The notes under the pieces are model-generated. The model had not been told where the DNA came from. It did no database searches and worked only from the letters and a program-made list of their open reading frames with translations. The position numbers and the translations under genes were made by a program. DNA of 64,000 nucleotides from Phycicoccus sp. HDW14. Its GTDB lineage: Bacteria; Actinomycetota; Actinomycetes; Actinomycetales; Dermatophilaceae. Where the stretch lies: NCBI RefSeq assembly GCF_011383005.1, contig NZ_CP049935.1, positions 1,488,001-1,552,000 on the forward strand, in the 5' to 3' direction. Each line of letters starts with the position of its first letter. Within the stretch, counting starts at the first letter, position 1. This document shows, piece by piece, positions 23,485 through 31,244 of the stretch.

Positions 23485-24133
23485 CCCCTGCCTCCGGTGC
23501 CGGGCGCAGGCGGCGCTCCAGCGCGACCACCCCGGCGAACAGGGCGAGGAAGAGCACGGTGATGCCGAGGCAGGCGACGACGACCGCGCCGACGCCGCCC
23601 TCCCGGTGGTCGAGGAACGGGTAGGGGTACCAGCCCGACAGCGCGCCGACGACGAGGGTCCAGACGAGCCAGACGACCGGCCAGACGAGGGCCTCCACGG
23701 CGGTGCGCGGGGTCGTCCGCGGCCGGGGCCCGACGAGCACCCACGCGAGCACAGCGAGGACCGGCACGGCCATGTGCAGCAGCTTGTCGGCGGCCCAGTC
23801 GGCGCCGTGCAGGTCGAGCAGCGGGCGGAGCAGGACGAAGTGGACCAGCCCGGTGACGGTGATGCCCACGAGCGCGGCCAGCCGCACCGGACGGAACCAC
23901 CGGCCGTCACGCGTCGGGTCGCGCCACAGCAGCCACGAAGTGACCGCGACGAGGACGTTGCTCTGGATGGTGAAGTACGAGACGAGCCGGCCGAGCCGGA
24001 TGCCGAGCGGCGGCACGGCGGTCTCGTCGAGCACGCGGCCGCCCCGCAGCACGAGGACCGTCTGGAGGACGAGGGCGACGGTCGCCACGACGGCGACGAC
24101 GAGGTGCACCTGGCGGGCGCGCTGCGGGCTCAC
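23459..24133 (-). CDS. Pr6Pr family membrane protein
   Basis: 224 residues with six transmembrane segments. Diagnostic family features: YFTIQSNVLVAVTSWLLW in the second helix, GLVHFVLLRPLLDLHGADW, the helix with LLHMAVPVLAVLAWVLVG, and the later SGWYPYPFLDHREGG loop. Pr6Pr proteins (FAR-17a/AIG1-like) are polytopic proteins without a firmly assigned bacterial role. A TAGGCT box lies 6 nt before the GTG, so a leaderless start is likely. The 3' end overlaps the convergent His-rich gene. Confidence 0.85.
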   Translation of the reverse strand: MSPQRARQVHLVVAVVATVALVLQTVLVLRGGRVLDETAVPPLGIRLGRLVSYFTIQSNVLVAVTSWLLWRDPTRDGRWFRPVRLAALVGITVTGLVHFVLLRPLLDLHGADWAADKLLHMAVPVLAVLAWVLVGPRPRTTPRTAVEALVWPVVWLVWTLVVGALSGWYPYPFLDHREGGVGAVVVACLGITVLFLALFAGVVALERRLRPAPEAGVSPASPAR

Positions 24134-24139
24134 GCGGCG

Positions 24140-24145
24140 AGCCTA
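24140..24145 (-). promoter_or_regulatory. -10 box of the Pr6Pr gene (leaderless)
   Basis: TAGGCT on the minus strand, 6 nt before the GTG at 24133. Confidence 0.45.
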
Positions 24146-24170
24146 GGGCCCGGGCGCCCCCGGGCGCGGG

Positions 24171-24728
24171 TCAGGCGCCCGCGAGCACCCCGGCACCACG
24201 GACGGCGGACCAGAGGCCGAGACCGAGGAACACCGGCGCCCCGAGCACCCCGCACCAGAAGCTGTGCGCCGCCGTCGACGACGGCAGGAGCGCCGCGAGG
24301 ACCGCCACCCCCGAGAGCAGCCCCGCGGCGAGGTGCAGCACCGGCTGCCCGAAGACACCGGCGAGCGCGACGAAGTGCACACCGACGACGAGCAGGACCA
24401 GCGGCGCCAGCAGGTCGGAGTGCCCGGTGCGGGCCAGGAGCACCCCCGCCACCCCGGCGACGAGCACCTCCACCCAGAAGACGACGAGGTAGACCGTGAA
24501 GGCGCGGCTGCCGGGCTCGATGGCCGTCCCGCTGCCCCAGTGGCGCACGGCGAGGGTCGCGCTCCACGCCGCGAGCGCCAGCCCGGCGACGGACAGCAGC
24601 CCGAGCACGGCCCGCCAGACCCACGCCCGGGGTGGGGCCTCCTGCGCCCAGCCCGCCCAGAGGACCGTGGCCAGGCCGAAGACGGCGCCGATCATCACGA
24701 GGTCGCGCGGGTGCATCGTGTCGAGCAT
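24171..24728 (-). CDS. Polytopic membrane protein of unknown function
   Basis: 185 residues. I do not recognise the family. About six hydrophobic segments can be seen (LVMIGAVFGLATVLWAGWA; AVLGLLSVAGLALAAWS; FTVYLVVFWVEVLVAGVAG; LLAPLVLLVVGVHFVALAG; LHLAAGLLSGVAVLAALL; WCGVLGAPVFLGLGLWSAV). GAGGGGGA precedes the ATG at 24728; ATG 24716 is an alternative. It lies 24 nt downstream of hisF on the same strand and may be co-transcribed with it, but nothing links it to histidine synthesis. Confidence 0.75.
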   Translation of the reverse strand: MLDTMHPRDLVMIGAVFGLATVLWAGWAQEAPPRAWVWRAVLGLLSVAGLALAAWSATLAVRHWGSGTAIEPGSRAFTVYLVVFWVEVLVAGVAGVLLARTGHSDLLAPLVLLVVGVHFVALAGVFGQPVLHLAAGLLSGVAVLAALLPSSTAAHSFWCGVLGAPVFLGLGLWSAVRGAGVLAGA

Positions 24729-24752
24729 GGTGGGTCCCCCTCAGGACGTCGG

Positions 24753-25541
24753 TCAGTGTGCGGCGGCCCGCCGGACCGGCAGGCCGTGCTCGGCGAGGGC
24801 GTCCTTGACCGCCCCGATGGTCAGCTCGCCGAAGTGGAAGACGCTGGCGGCCAGGACCGCGTCGGCACCGGCGTCGACGGCCGGGGCGAAGTGCTCGAGG
24901 GCCCCGGCGCCCCCGCTGGCGATGACGGGCACGTGGACCTCGGCCCGCACGAGCCGGATCAGCTCGAGGTCGAAACCGTCGCGCGTGCCGTCGGCGTCCA
25001 TCGAGTTGAGGAGGATCTCGCCGGCGCCGAGCGCCTCGGCCCGGGCGCACCACTCGACCGCGTCGAGGCCGGTGCCGGTGCGACCGCCGTGGGTCGTCAC
25101 CTCGAACCCGCCTGTCGCGGAACCCGACCCGTCGCGGCGCCGTCGGACGTCGGCGGACAGCACCAGCACCTGCGCGCCGAACCGGTCGGCGGTCTCGGCG
25201 ATGAGCTCGGGCCGGGCGATGGCGGCGGTGTTGACCCCGACCTTGTCGGCCCCGGCGCGCAGCAGGCGGTCGACGTCGCCGACGGTGCGCACGCCGCCGC
25301 CGACGGTCAGCGGGATGAAGACCTCCTCGGCCGTGCGCGCGACGACGTCGTACATCGTGGTGCGGTCGCCGCTGCTGGCCGTGACGTCGAGGAAGGTCAG
25401 CTCGTCGGCACCCTGCTCGCCGTAGCGGCGGGCCAGCTCGACGGGGTCGCCGGCGTCGCGCAGGCCCCGGAAGTTCACGCCCTTGACGACCCGACCGGCG
25501 TCGACGTCGAGGCACGGGATGACACGGACGGCGACCGACAC
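24753..25541 (-). CDS. hisF: Imidazole glycerol phosphate synthase subunit HisF
   Basis: 262 residues, TIM barrel. Catalytic Asp in [20 protein letters not shown] and the second in VLSADVRRR ... (D in the beta5 strand), plus phosphate loops [17 protein letters not shown] and [14 protein letters not shown]. It cyclises PRFAR with ammonia from HisH to IGP and AICAR. There is a short Arg/Gly-rich insertion ([13 protein letters not shown]) after the beta5 strand, a region variable in actinobacterial HisF. TACGCT lies 7 nt before the GTG (leaderless). It is divergent from the P-loop kinase gene with 37 nt between start codons. Confidence 0.96.
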   Translation of the reverse strand: MSVAVRVIPCLDVDAGRVVKGVNFRGLRDAGDPVELARRYGEQGADELTFLDVTASSGDRTTMYDVVARTAEEVFIPLTVGGGVRTVGDVDRLLRAGADKVGVNTAAIARPELIAETADRFGAQVLVLSADVRRRRDGSGSATGGFEVTTHGGRTGTGLDAVEWCARAEALGAGEILLNSMDADGTRDGFDLELIRLVRAEVHVPVIASGGAGALEHFAPAVDAGADAVLAASVFHFGELTIGAVKDALAEHGLPVRRAAAH

Positions 25542-25548
25542 GGGCGTC

Positions 25549-25554
25549 AGCGTA
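25549..25554 (-). promoter_or_regulatory. -10 box of hisF (leaderless)
   Basis: TACGCT on the minus strand, 7 nt before the hisF GTG. Its partner on the other strand (25565-25570) is only 10 nt away, so the two promoters face away from each other and overlap. Confidence 0.45.
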
Positions 25555-25564
25555 GCCGCGGCAC

Positions 25565-25570
25565 TAGGGT
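25565..25570 (+). promoter_or_regulatory. -10 box of the P-loop kinase gene (leaderless)
   Basis: TAGGGT, 8 nt before the GTG at 25579, with no ribosome binding site. Confidence 0.45.
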
Positions 25571-25578
25571 CGGGTGTC

Positions 25579-26157
25579 GTGTGGTTCCAGGTCACGGACC
25601 CCGCCGACCCCGCCCACGTCGACGCCGTCCTCACCGCCCTCCGGGGCGCGACGCCGCGCTGCGGCCAGGTGGCCGTCGTCGCCGTCGACGGCCCGAGCGG
25701 CTCGGGGAAGACCACGCTCGCGAAGGGGATCGTCGACGTGCTCGGCTGCCCGGTGGTGCACATGGACGAGATCTTCCCGGGGTGGGACGGGCTCGCCGAG
25801 GCGGTGCCCCTGCTCGTCAACCAGGTCCTCGTGCCCCTCTCCCGCGGGCGGCGGGGCAGCTACCGGGTCTGGGACTGGGAGGCCGACGGCTGGGGTGCCA
25901 CGCGCCACGTCGACCCCGGACCGGTCCTCCTCGTCGAGGGCTGCGCCTCCAGCGTCGGCGCCGCCGGGGGCTATGCCGCGCTCCGGGTCTGGCTCGAGGC
26001 GCCGCGCGATGAGCGCCTGCGCCGGGGCCTGGCCCGCGACGGTGAGGCCTACCAGCCGCACTGGCGGCGCTGGGCCGCCCAGGAGCAGGCCCTCTTCGCC
26101 GCCGACGGCACGCGCGACAAGGCCGACGTGACCTTCTCCACCGCGGACCGGCCGTGA
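25579..26157 (+). CDS. P-loop nucleoside/nucleotide kinase-like protein
   Basis: 192 residues. Walker A is [18 protein letters not shown] near residues 37-54, a uridine kinase/(d)CMP kinase-like loop. Further marks: [14 protein letters not shown] (substrate-side acidic residues), LLVEGCASS (strand 3), and an arginine-rich lid ([16 protein letters not shown]) followed by [18 protein letters not shown]. The substrate is not certain: annotated relatives are called uridine kinase. It is translationally coupled to the FUSC transporter gene by a 4-bp GTGA overlap. Start chosen from the leaderless -10 box 8 nt upstream. Confidence 0.82.
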   Translation: MWFQVTDPADPAHVDAVLTALRGATPRCGQVAVVAVDGPSGSGKTTLAKGIVDVLGCPVVHMDEIFPGWDGLAEAVPLLVNQVLVPLSRGRRGSYRVWDWEADGWGATRHVDPGPVLLVEGCASSVGAAGGYAALRVWLEAPRDERLRRGLARDGEAYQPHWRRWAAQEQALFAADGTRDKADVTFSTADRP

Positions 26158-27260
26158 CCGTGGCTTCTCGGCTCGCCCGGGCCGCCGACGACGCCCGGAC
26201 CGCGCTCGAGCGGGGGCTGCACCGGCTGCGCGACCGGCTCGCCCTCCTCGCCCAGATCGGGGTCGGGGTGGTCCTCGCGTGGACGCTCGCCTCGCAGGTC
26301 CTCGGCCACACCCAGCCGTTCTTCGCCCCGGTGACGGCGCTGATCTGCCTCGGGCTCACGTACGGCCAACGGCTGCGCCGGATCGTCGAGGTGACCCTCG
26401 GGGTCGCCGTCGGCGTGCTCGTCGGTGACGGCGTCGTGCTCCTGCTCGGCAGCGGGCCGCTGCAGATGGCCCTCGTCGTCGTCACCGCGATGGCCATCGC
26501 CGTCGTGCTGTCGTCGGGGCAGCTGGTCGTCATCCAGGCCGGGGTGCAGTCGGTGTTCATCGTCGCGTTCGCGGCCTCGGCCGGTCAGGGGCTCTCGCGC
26601 TGGGTCGACGCGCTGGTCGGCGGCCTCGTCGCCCTCGTGCTCGGCACCCTCGCCCCGACCACCCCGGTGGCCCGCCCCCGGGCCGAGGCCGCCCGCACGG
26701 TCCGGGGCGTCGCGGCCACCCTCGACGACGTCGCGGCGGCCCTGCGCACCGGCGACGCCGCCGCCGCCGTCGCCGCCCTCGAGGGGGCGCGGGCCCTCGA
26801 GGCCCGGCTGGGCGACCTGCGCCTCGCGGCCGCCGAGGGGGTCGCCGCCGTGCGTCAGTCGCCCCTCCTGCGCCACCACCGACCACAGGCCGTCGCGGCG
26901 TCGGCGCTCGTCGTGCCGCTCGACCGCTGCGTGCGCAACCTGCGGGTCCTCGCCCGGCGGGCCGCGGTGGCCGTCCGGCGCTCGGAGCAGGTGCCGCCGC
27001 GCTACGTCGACCTCGTCGCCGAGCTCGCCCGCGCCGCCGAGGACCTCGCCCGCGTCCTCGACGAGCACACCCTGCCCTCGGCCGGTCGTGGGGTGCTGGA
27101 ACGGGTCGCGGGCCTGTCCGCGCGCGCCGAGCCGGCCGCCGGACTCTCCGCCGAGATGGTGCGCGGCCAGGTGCGCTCGATGGTCGTCGACCTGCTCGTC
27201 GTCGCGGGGATGGACGACGACGACGCGCTCGAGCTGGTCCCCGAGTCGCACCTGCCCTGA
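26154..27260 (+). CDS. FUSC/aromatic acid exporter-like membrane protein
   Basis: 368 residues. The N-terminal ~165 residues hold about six transmembrane segments with the FUSC-type loop HTQPFFAPVTALICLGLTYGQ and RLRRIVEVTLGVAVGVLVGD, as in the ArAE/YeeA group. The C-terminal ~200 residues are soluble and helical, rich in Arg and Ala, probably cytoplasmic. Proteins of this group export aromatic acids or similar compounds; the substrate here is unknown. Its GTG overlaps the kinase stop. Confidence 0.85.
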   Translation: MTVASRLARAADDARTALERGLHRLRDRLALLAQIGVGVVLAWTLASQVLGHTQPFFAPVTALICLGLTYGQRLRRIVEVTLGVAVGVLVGDGVVLLLGSGPLQMALVVVTAMAIAVVLSSGQLVVIQAGVQSVFIVAFAASAGQGLSRWVDALVGGLVALVLGTLAPTTPVARPRAEAARTVRGVAATLDDVAAALRTGDAAAAVAALEGARALEARLGDLRLAAAEGVAAVRQSPLLRHHRPQAVAASALVVPLDRCVRNLRVLARRAAVAVRRSEQVPPRYVDLVAELARAAEDLARVLDEHTLPSAGRGVLERVAGLSARAEPAAGLSAEMVRGQVRSMVVDLLVVAGMDDDDALELVPESHLP

Positions 27261-27282
27261 CCCGGGCTGGCACGATGCGTCG

Positions 27283-28506
27283 GTGAGCACCCCCGAGGCC
27301 CCGACCTTCCCGCGCTGGGCCGTCGTCGCCGGCCTCGTGCTCGTCGCCGCCAACCTGCGCACCCTCATGGCCAGCCTCCCGCCGCTCGCCGAGACGGTCC
27401 GCGCCGACCTCGGGCTGAGCAACGCGTGGATGGGCGTGCTCACCACCCTCCCGGTCCTCTGCATGGGGCTGCTCGCCCCGGTCGCCAACCAGCTCGGGCG
27501 CCGCGTCGGGGCCGCCTCGGCCGTCGGCGCCGGGGTCGGTCTCGTGCTGCTCGGCCTCGTCGTCCGCGGCACCGGCGGTGGCCAGGCGTGGTCGCTGTAC
27601 GCGGGCACCTTCCTCGCCGGTGCCGGCATCGCCCTCGCCGGGACGCTGCTGCCCGGCATCGTCAAGACCGTCTTCCCCGCCCACCGCGCCGGGCTCGGCA
27701 CCGGGCTGACGATGATGTCGATGATGGGCGGTGCGGCCCTCGCGTCCGCGCTGGCCTTGCCGCTGGCCGGCGCGCTCGGCGGGTGGTCCGGTTCGCTGCT
27801 GGCGTGGGCACCGCTGGCCGCCGTCGCCGGGGTCGTCTGGGTGCCGGTCGCCCGCTACGCCCGTCGTCGTGCCGCGAACCAGCCTCCACCGGAGGACGTC
27901 TCGCACGCCCTGCCCTGGCGCAGCACGACCGCGTGGCTGCTCGCGGGCTACCTGTCCTTCCAGTCGTGGCAGTTCTACTCCTCGCTCGCGTGGCTCGCGC
28001 CGACGTACGAGTCGGGCGGCTGGACCCCCCGCGACGCCGGCCTCCTCATGTCGGTCTTCACCGGTGCCCAGCTGGTGTCCGGGCTGGTCGCGCCCGTGCT
28101 GCTCGACCGCCGGGCCGACGCCCGGGTCCTGCTCGTCGGCGCGACGCTGCTCGGCGGCCTCGGGGAGACCGGCGTCTGGCTGGCTCCCGACGCGGCGCCG
28201 TGGGCCTGGGCGGTGCTGGTCGGCGCCGGCCAGGGCGCCTGCTTCGCGCTCGGCCTCGGCCTGCTCGTGCGCTACGCCGAGACCGCCCGCGACAGCGCCC
28301 GGCTCACGGCGATGGGCTTCCTCGTCTCCTACACCGTGGCGTCGGCGGGCCCGGCGACGATGGGTGCCGTCCGCGACGCCACCGGGGGGTACACGTGGCT
28401 GTGGGCGGTGCTCGCGGCGGTGGCCCTGCCCCAGCTCGCCGCAGCGAGCCGGCTGCGACCCGGGGCCGCCCGGGTCGGGGAGCCGGTCGGGGCGGTCAGC
28501 CGCTGA
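27283..28506 (+). CDS. MFS transporter, CynX/NimT type
   Basis: 407 residues with about twelve transmembrane helices. CynX/NimT-like features are AANLRTLMASLPPLAETVRADLG split around the first helix, WMGVLTTLPVLCMGLLAPVA, and GTLLPGIVKTVFPAHRAGLGTG in helices 4-5, followed by a central basic loop (YARRRAANQP). Related proteins carry cyanate or 2-nitroimidazole; the substrate here cannot be assigned. The GTG at 27283 comes 22 nt after the FUSC gene, so the three genes from 25579 likely form one operon. Its end overlaps the convergent PH-domain gene by 11 bp. Confidence 0.88.
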   Translation: MSTPEAPTFPRWAVVAGLVLVAANLRTLMASLPPLAETVRADLGLSNAWMGVLTTLPVLCMGLLAPVANQLGRRVGAASAVGAGVGLVLLGLVVRGTGGGQAWSLYAGTFLAGAGIALAGTLLPGIVKTVFPAHRAGLGTGLTMMSMMGGAALASALALPLAGALGGWSGSLLAWAPLAAVAGVVWVPVARYARRRAANQPPPEDVSHALPWRSTTAWLLAGYLSFQSWQFYSSLAWLAPTYESGGWTPRDAGLLMSVFTGAQLVSGLVAPVLLDRRADARVLLVGATLLGGLGETGVWLAPDAAPWAWAVLVGAGQGACFALGLGLLVRYAETARDSARLTAMGFLVSYTVASAGPATMGAVRDATGGYTWLWAVLAAVALPQLAAASRLRPGAARVGEPVGAVSR

Positions 28507-28948
28507 CGCCGCGGCGGGCCATCACGAGGCGGGCCAGGCGACGTGCCTCGACCCGGCCCTCCTCGCCGTCGACCCGCTGGACGGCCATGACGGCGAGCAC
28601 GTCGGTGTCGGACAGCTCGAGGCTGACCCACGGGTCGCCGTCGGGGAAGCGGACGTCGACGATCTCGTCCCACCCGACGGTCCGGGTGGTCATGAGGTTG
28701 CGCACCGTCAGCCCGTCCGGCCCGGGCGTCGCCCGGATCGTCGCGTAGCGGGACAGGAACGCGGCGACGAGCACCCCGAAGGCCACGAGGGCCAGCTGGT
28801 CGCCCACGCCCCACACCCCGGCCACCCCCATCGCGACGGCGACGACGGCGCAGATGACGAGGAAGACGAGGGCCACGCCGAGCGGGACGAAGCGACCGCG
28901 CCGGGGCCGGAACTGGGCGTCGGGGGCGAGGCCGGCCGGGGTCGTCAC
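28496..28948 (-). CDS. PH-domain (bPH2-type) membrane protein
   Basis: 150 residues. Two transmembrane segments (FVPLGVALVFLVICAVVAVA; LALVAFGVLVAAFLSRYATI) precede a domain with RATPGPDGLTVRNLMTTRTV and WDEIVDVRFPDGDPWVSLEL, the pattern of short actinobacterial PH-domain proteins (as beside hisG in Mycobacterium, Rv2120-like context). It may be a regulatory or scaffold protein at the membrane; no function is established. The GTG overlaps the hisG stop by 4 bp, so it is the distal gene of the hisE-hisG run. Confidence 0.83.
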   Translation of the reverse strand: MTTPAGLAPDAQFRPRRGRFVPLGVALVFLVICAVVAVAMGVAGVWGVGDQLALVAFGVLVAAFLSRYATIRATPGPDGLTVRNLMTTRTVGWDEIVDVRFPDGDPWVSLELSDTDVLAVMAVQRVDGEEGRVEARRLARLVMARRGVSG

Positions 28949-29790
28949 AGCCGGCAGGCGGTGATGTCGGTGACGAGGATGGCGCGGGCGCCGAGCTCGT
29001 ACAGCTCGTCCATCACGGCGTTCGTCGTGGCTCGCGGCACCATCGCCCGCACGGCGCACCAGTCGCGGTTCTGCAGCGGCGAGACGGTGGGGCTCTCGAG
29101 GCCCGGGGTGATCGCGCAGGCCCCGTCGACGAGGGCGGCGGGCACGTCGTAGTCGAGCATCACGTAGTGCCGGGCGGTGACGACGCCGAGGATGCGGCGC
29201 CGCAGCACCTCGATGCCGGCCTTCTCCTCGCTGCCCTCACGGCGCACCAGGACCGCCTCGCTGCGCAGGATCGGGTCGCCGAAGACCTCGAGTCCCTGGC
29301 TGCGCAGCGTCGCCCCGGTCTCGACGACGTCGGCGATGACGTCGGCGACGCCGAGGGTGATGGCGGTCTCGACGGCACCGTCGAGGCGGACGACCTGGGC
29401 GCTGACGCCGTGGTCGGCGAGGTGCTTCTCGACCAGGCCCGGGTAGCTCGTGGCGACCCGGTGGCCGGCGACGTCGGCGAGCGTGGTCGCGGTGCCGGAG
29501 CGGGCGGCGTAGCGGAAGGTCGAGGCGCCGAAGCCGAGCTCCATCACCTCGACCGCGGCCGAGCCGGAGTCGAGGAGCAGGTCGCGGCCGGTGACGCCGC
29601 AGTCGACGGTGCCGGAGCCGACGTAGACCGCGATGTCGCGCGGGCGCAGGTAGAAGAGCTCGACGCCGTTGTCGGGGTCGGCGACGACGAGCTCCTTGGT
29701 GTCGCGGCGGGTGCGGTAGCCGGCCTCGCGGAGCATGGCGGCCGCGGGCTCGGAGAGCGACCCCTTGTTGGGGACGGCGATGCGCAGCAT
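28945..29790 (-). CDS. hisG: ATP phosphoribosyltransferase (long form)
   Basis: 281 residues, so the long form that carries its own C-terminal ACT-like regulatory domain and needs no HisZ. Motifs: LRIAVPNKGSLSEPAAAML at the start, DCGVTGRDLLLD, ATSYPGLVEKHL, and the PRPP site DGAVETAITLGVADVIADVV. The regulatory part contains VMLDYDVPAALVDGACAI and LESPTVSPL. It commits ATP and PRPP to histidine synthesis and is expected to be inhibited by histidine. hisE is 28 nt upstream; the PH-domain gene overlaps its end. Confidence 0.96.
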   Translation of the reverse strand: MLRIAVPNKGSLSEPAAAMLREAGYRTRRDTKELVVADPDNGVELFYLRPRDIAVYVGSGTVDCGVTGRDLLLDSGSAAVEVMELGFGASTFRYAARSGTATTLADVAGHRVATSYPGLVEKHLADHGVSAQVVRLDGAVETAITLGVADVIADVVETGATLRSQGLEVFGDPILRSEAVLVRREGSEEKAGIEVLRRRILGVVTARHYVMLDYDVPAALVDGACAITPGLESPTVSPLQNRDWCAVRAMVPRATTNAVMDELYELGARAILVTDITACRL

Positions 29791-29818
29791 GGGGTGGTGG
29801 TCCTCGGGTTCGGGCCGC

Positions 29819-30082
29819 TCAGAGGTGGCGGTAGACGTCGTCGGGGGTCAGGTCGGAGGCGAGCATGAGCACCTGGAGGTGGTACAGCAGCTGGCTGACC
29901 TCCTCGGCGGTGCGCTCGCGGCCCTCGTGCTCGGCGGCCATCCACACCTCGGCGGCCTCCTCCACGATCTTCTTGCCGATGGCATGGACGCCGGCGTCGA
30001 GGGCGGCCACGGTGCCCGACCCCTCGGGGCGGGTGCGGGCCTTCTCCGCGAGCTCGGCGTACAGCGCGTCGAACGTCTTCAC
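29819..30082 (-). CDS. hisE: Phosphoribosyl-ATP diphosphatase
   Basis: 87 residues, a stand-alone HisE. Family signatures are [35 protein letters not shown] (acidic Mg-binding helix of the all-alpha NTP pyrophosphatase fold) and [18 protein letters not shown]. It removes pyrophosphate from PR-ATP, the step before HisI. The GTG at 30082 is favoured because TACCCT lies 8 nt upstream and no Shine-Dalgarno sequence is present. It is followed by hisG. Confidence 0.95.
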   Translation of the reverse strand: MKTFDALYAELAEKARTRPEGSGTVAALDAGVHAIGKKIVEEAAEVWMAAEHEGRERTAEEVSQLLYHLQVLMLASDLTPDDVYRHL

Positions 30083-30090
30083 GAGGCACA

Positions 30091-30096
30091 AGGGTA
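30091..30096 (-). promoter_or_regulatory. -10 box of hisE-hisG (leaderless)
   Basis: TACCCT on the minus strand, 8 nt before the hisE GTG. Confidence 0.45.
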
Positions 30097-30101
30097 CGGG
30101 G

Positions 30102-30142
30102 GTGCGGCGGCGGCCCGGACGCCCGTCCGTGCCGCCGCCGCC
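30102..30142 (-). terminator. Hairpin after ribM
   Basis: A bulged GC hairpin just downstream of the transporter stop: GCGGCGGCGG-type arms (about 30104-30113 with 30132-30141), continued by CGGAC/GTCCG around a GCCC loop at 30121-30124. There is no T-run. It also separates the transporter from the hisE promoter. Confidence 0.55.
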
Positions 30143-30147
30143 CGGGG

Positions 30148-30909
30148 TCAGGCGACCGGTGCCGGCTGAGGGCTGCTCGCCGCCTGCTCCTGCTCGTTCG
30201 CGCGGGTCAGCTTGACCCACTGGGTGAAGCCGTAGAGGACGAACATCCCGTAGAAGATGTACATCACCGACGTCGGCACGTACCCGGTGGCGAACCCGAG
30301 GGGCACGCCGATGAGGTCGACGCCGATCCAGGCCAGCCAGAACTCGTTCCAGCCGCGGGCCATCGCGTAGGTCGCGGCGATCGAGCCGACGAAGATCCAG
30401 GCGTCGGCGGCGTAGTACCACCACTGCGGCTGGAAGTACGGGTTCGGGGCGAGGTTCCAGAGGGCCACGAAGGCCCACCAGACGACCGCGGTGCCCACGA
30501 GCCAGCCGGTGACGGCGACCGTCCGCTCGCGGGCGGTCATCCAGCGCGGGGTGACCGCGGGTGCGTCCGAGCCGCCGCCGACCGCGCGCCGGTGCTGGGC
30601 CCAGCGGACCCAGCCGTAGACGCTCACGAGGATGAAGAAGACCTGCCGGCCGGACTGGCCGAAGAGGGGGATCCGCTCGTCGGCACCGAAGGCGGCGCCG
30701 ATGTAGACGAAGAACAGCATGATGTTGGCGAGGATGCCGACCGGCCAGGCCCAGACCTTGCGCTTCATGCCGTACCAGGCGGAGGCGACGCCGATGAGCA
30801 CACCGACGAGCTCGAGCCAGTGCAGCTCGTAGGGCCCGATCGGGATGGCGGCGTCGATCACCTGCTGGAAGAGGTTCTGCGACTGGGTCGCAGCGACGAG
30901 GGTGTTCAT
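30148..30909 (-). CDS. ribM: PnuC-family vitamin transporter, probably riboflavin (RibM/PnuX)
   Basis: 253 residues with about seven membrane segments. PnuC-family features: [39 protein letters not shown], a YGWVRW motif in [14 protein letters not shown], and [19 protein letters not shown]. PnuC proteins move nicotinamide riboside, but the PnuX/RibM branch of Actinobacteria moves riboflavin by facilitated diffusion and is controlled by an FMN riboswitch. A clear FMN riboswitch lies immediately upstream (30953-31134), so riboflavin is the likely substrate (inference from regulation). The ATG overlaps the stop of an 11-codon leader frame. The nearest AAGGA is ~14 nt upstream, which is long, supporting translational coupling. 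Confidence 0.88.
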   Translation of the reverse strand: MNTLVAATQSQNLFQQVIDAAIPIGPYELHWLELVGVLIGVASAWYGMKRKVWAWPVGILANIMLFFVYIGAAFGADERIPLFGQSGRQVFFILVSVYGWVRWAQHRRAVGGGSDAPAVTPRWMTARERTVAVTGWLVGTAVVWWAFVALWNLAPNPYFQPQWWYYAADAWIFVGSIAATYAMARGWNEFWLAWIGVDLIGVPLGFATGYVPTSVMYIFYGMFVLYGFTQWVKLTRANEQEQAASSPQPAPVA

Positions 30910-30941
30910 GAGGGTGTTCGTCCTTCGGGTTCGTAGTGCAT
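30906..30941 (-). CDS. Possible 11-residue leader peptide coupled to ribM
   Basis: The minus strand reads ATG CAC TAC ... TCA TGA, encoding [11 protein letters not shown], and its TGA overlaps the ribM ATG (ATGA). A CGGAG sequence, which is part of the 3' strand of riboswitch helix P1, lies about 11 nt before this ATG and could be its ribosome binding site. If so, FMN binding would hide it and shut down both frames. Whether it is translated is unproven. Confidence 0.4.
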   Translation of the reverse strand: MHYEPEGRTPS

Positions 30942-30952
30942 CTCGGGACGAA

Positions 30953-31134
30953 CTCCGGGGAACGTGCACCGCGACCACGCCGGGACCCCGAAGGACCCGG
31001 CTGGACCGCCGTACGTGCGCCTACCATCCGGACTTTCACCGTCGGTCCTGGAGTTCCACCAGGTCAACCGGCCGCTGGCTGCGGTCGGGTCGCGGACTTT
31101 AACCGCCGGCTCGGAGTTTCACCGACCCCGGAGC
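30953..31134 (-). promoter_or_regulatory. FMN riboswitch (RFN element)
   Basis: The minus strand carries the conserved FMN aptamer blocks in order: GGTCGGTGAAACTCCGA (from ~31130), GCCGGCGGTTAAAGTCCGCG, GGTTGACCTGGTGGAACTCC, and GACCGACGGTGAAAGTCCGG ending in ATGGTAGGC. Helix P1 is formed by CTCCGGGG (31134-31127) with CCCCGGAG (30960-30953). It lies directly upstream of the PnuC-family gene. The 3' P1 strand contains GGAG, pointing to control of translation rather than termination. Confidence 0.93.
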
Positions 31135-31244
31135 ACGTGCCGCCAGTATGCATCGCGCCGGGCCCCGGCGTCACGGGCGTCCGCTGTGCTCTCCCCCACG
31201 AAACCCGCTCGACCGCCCGGGCCCCGTGGTGGTCCCCTGTCCCC

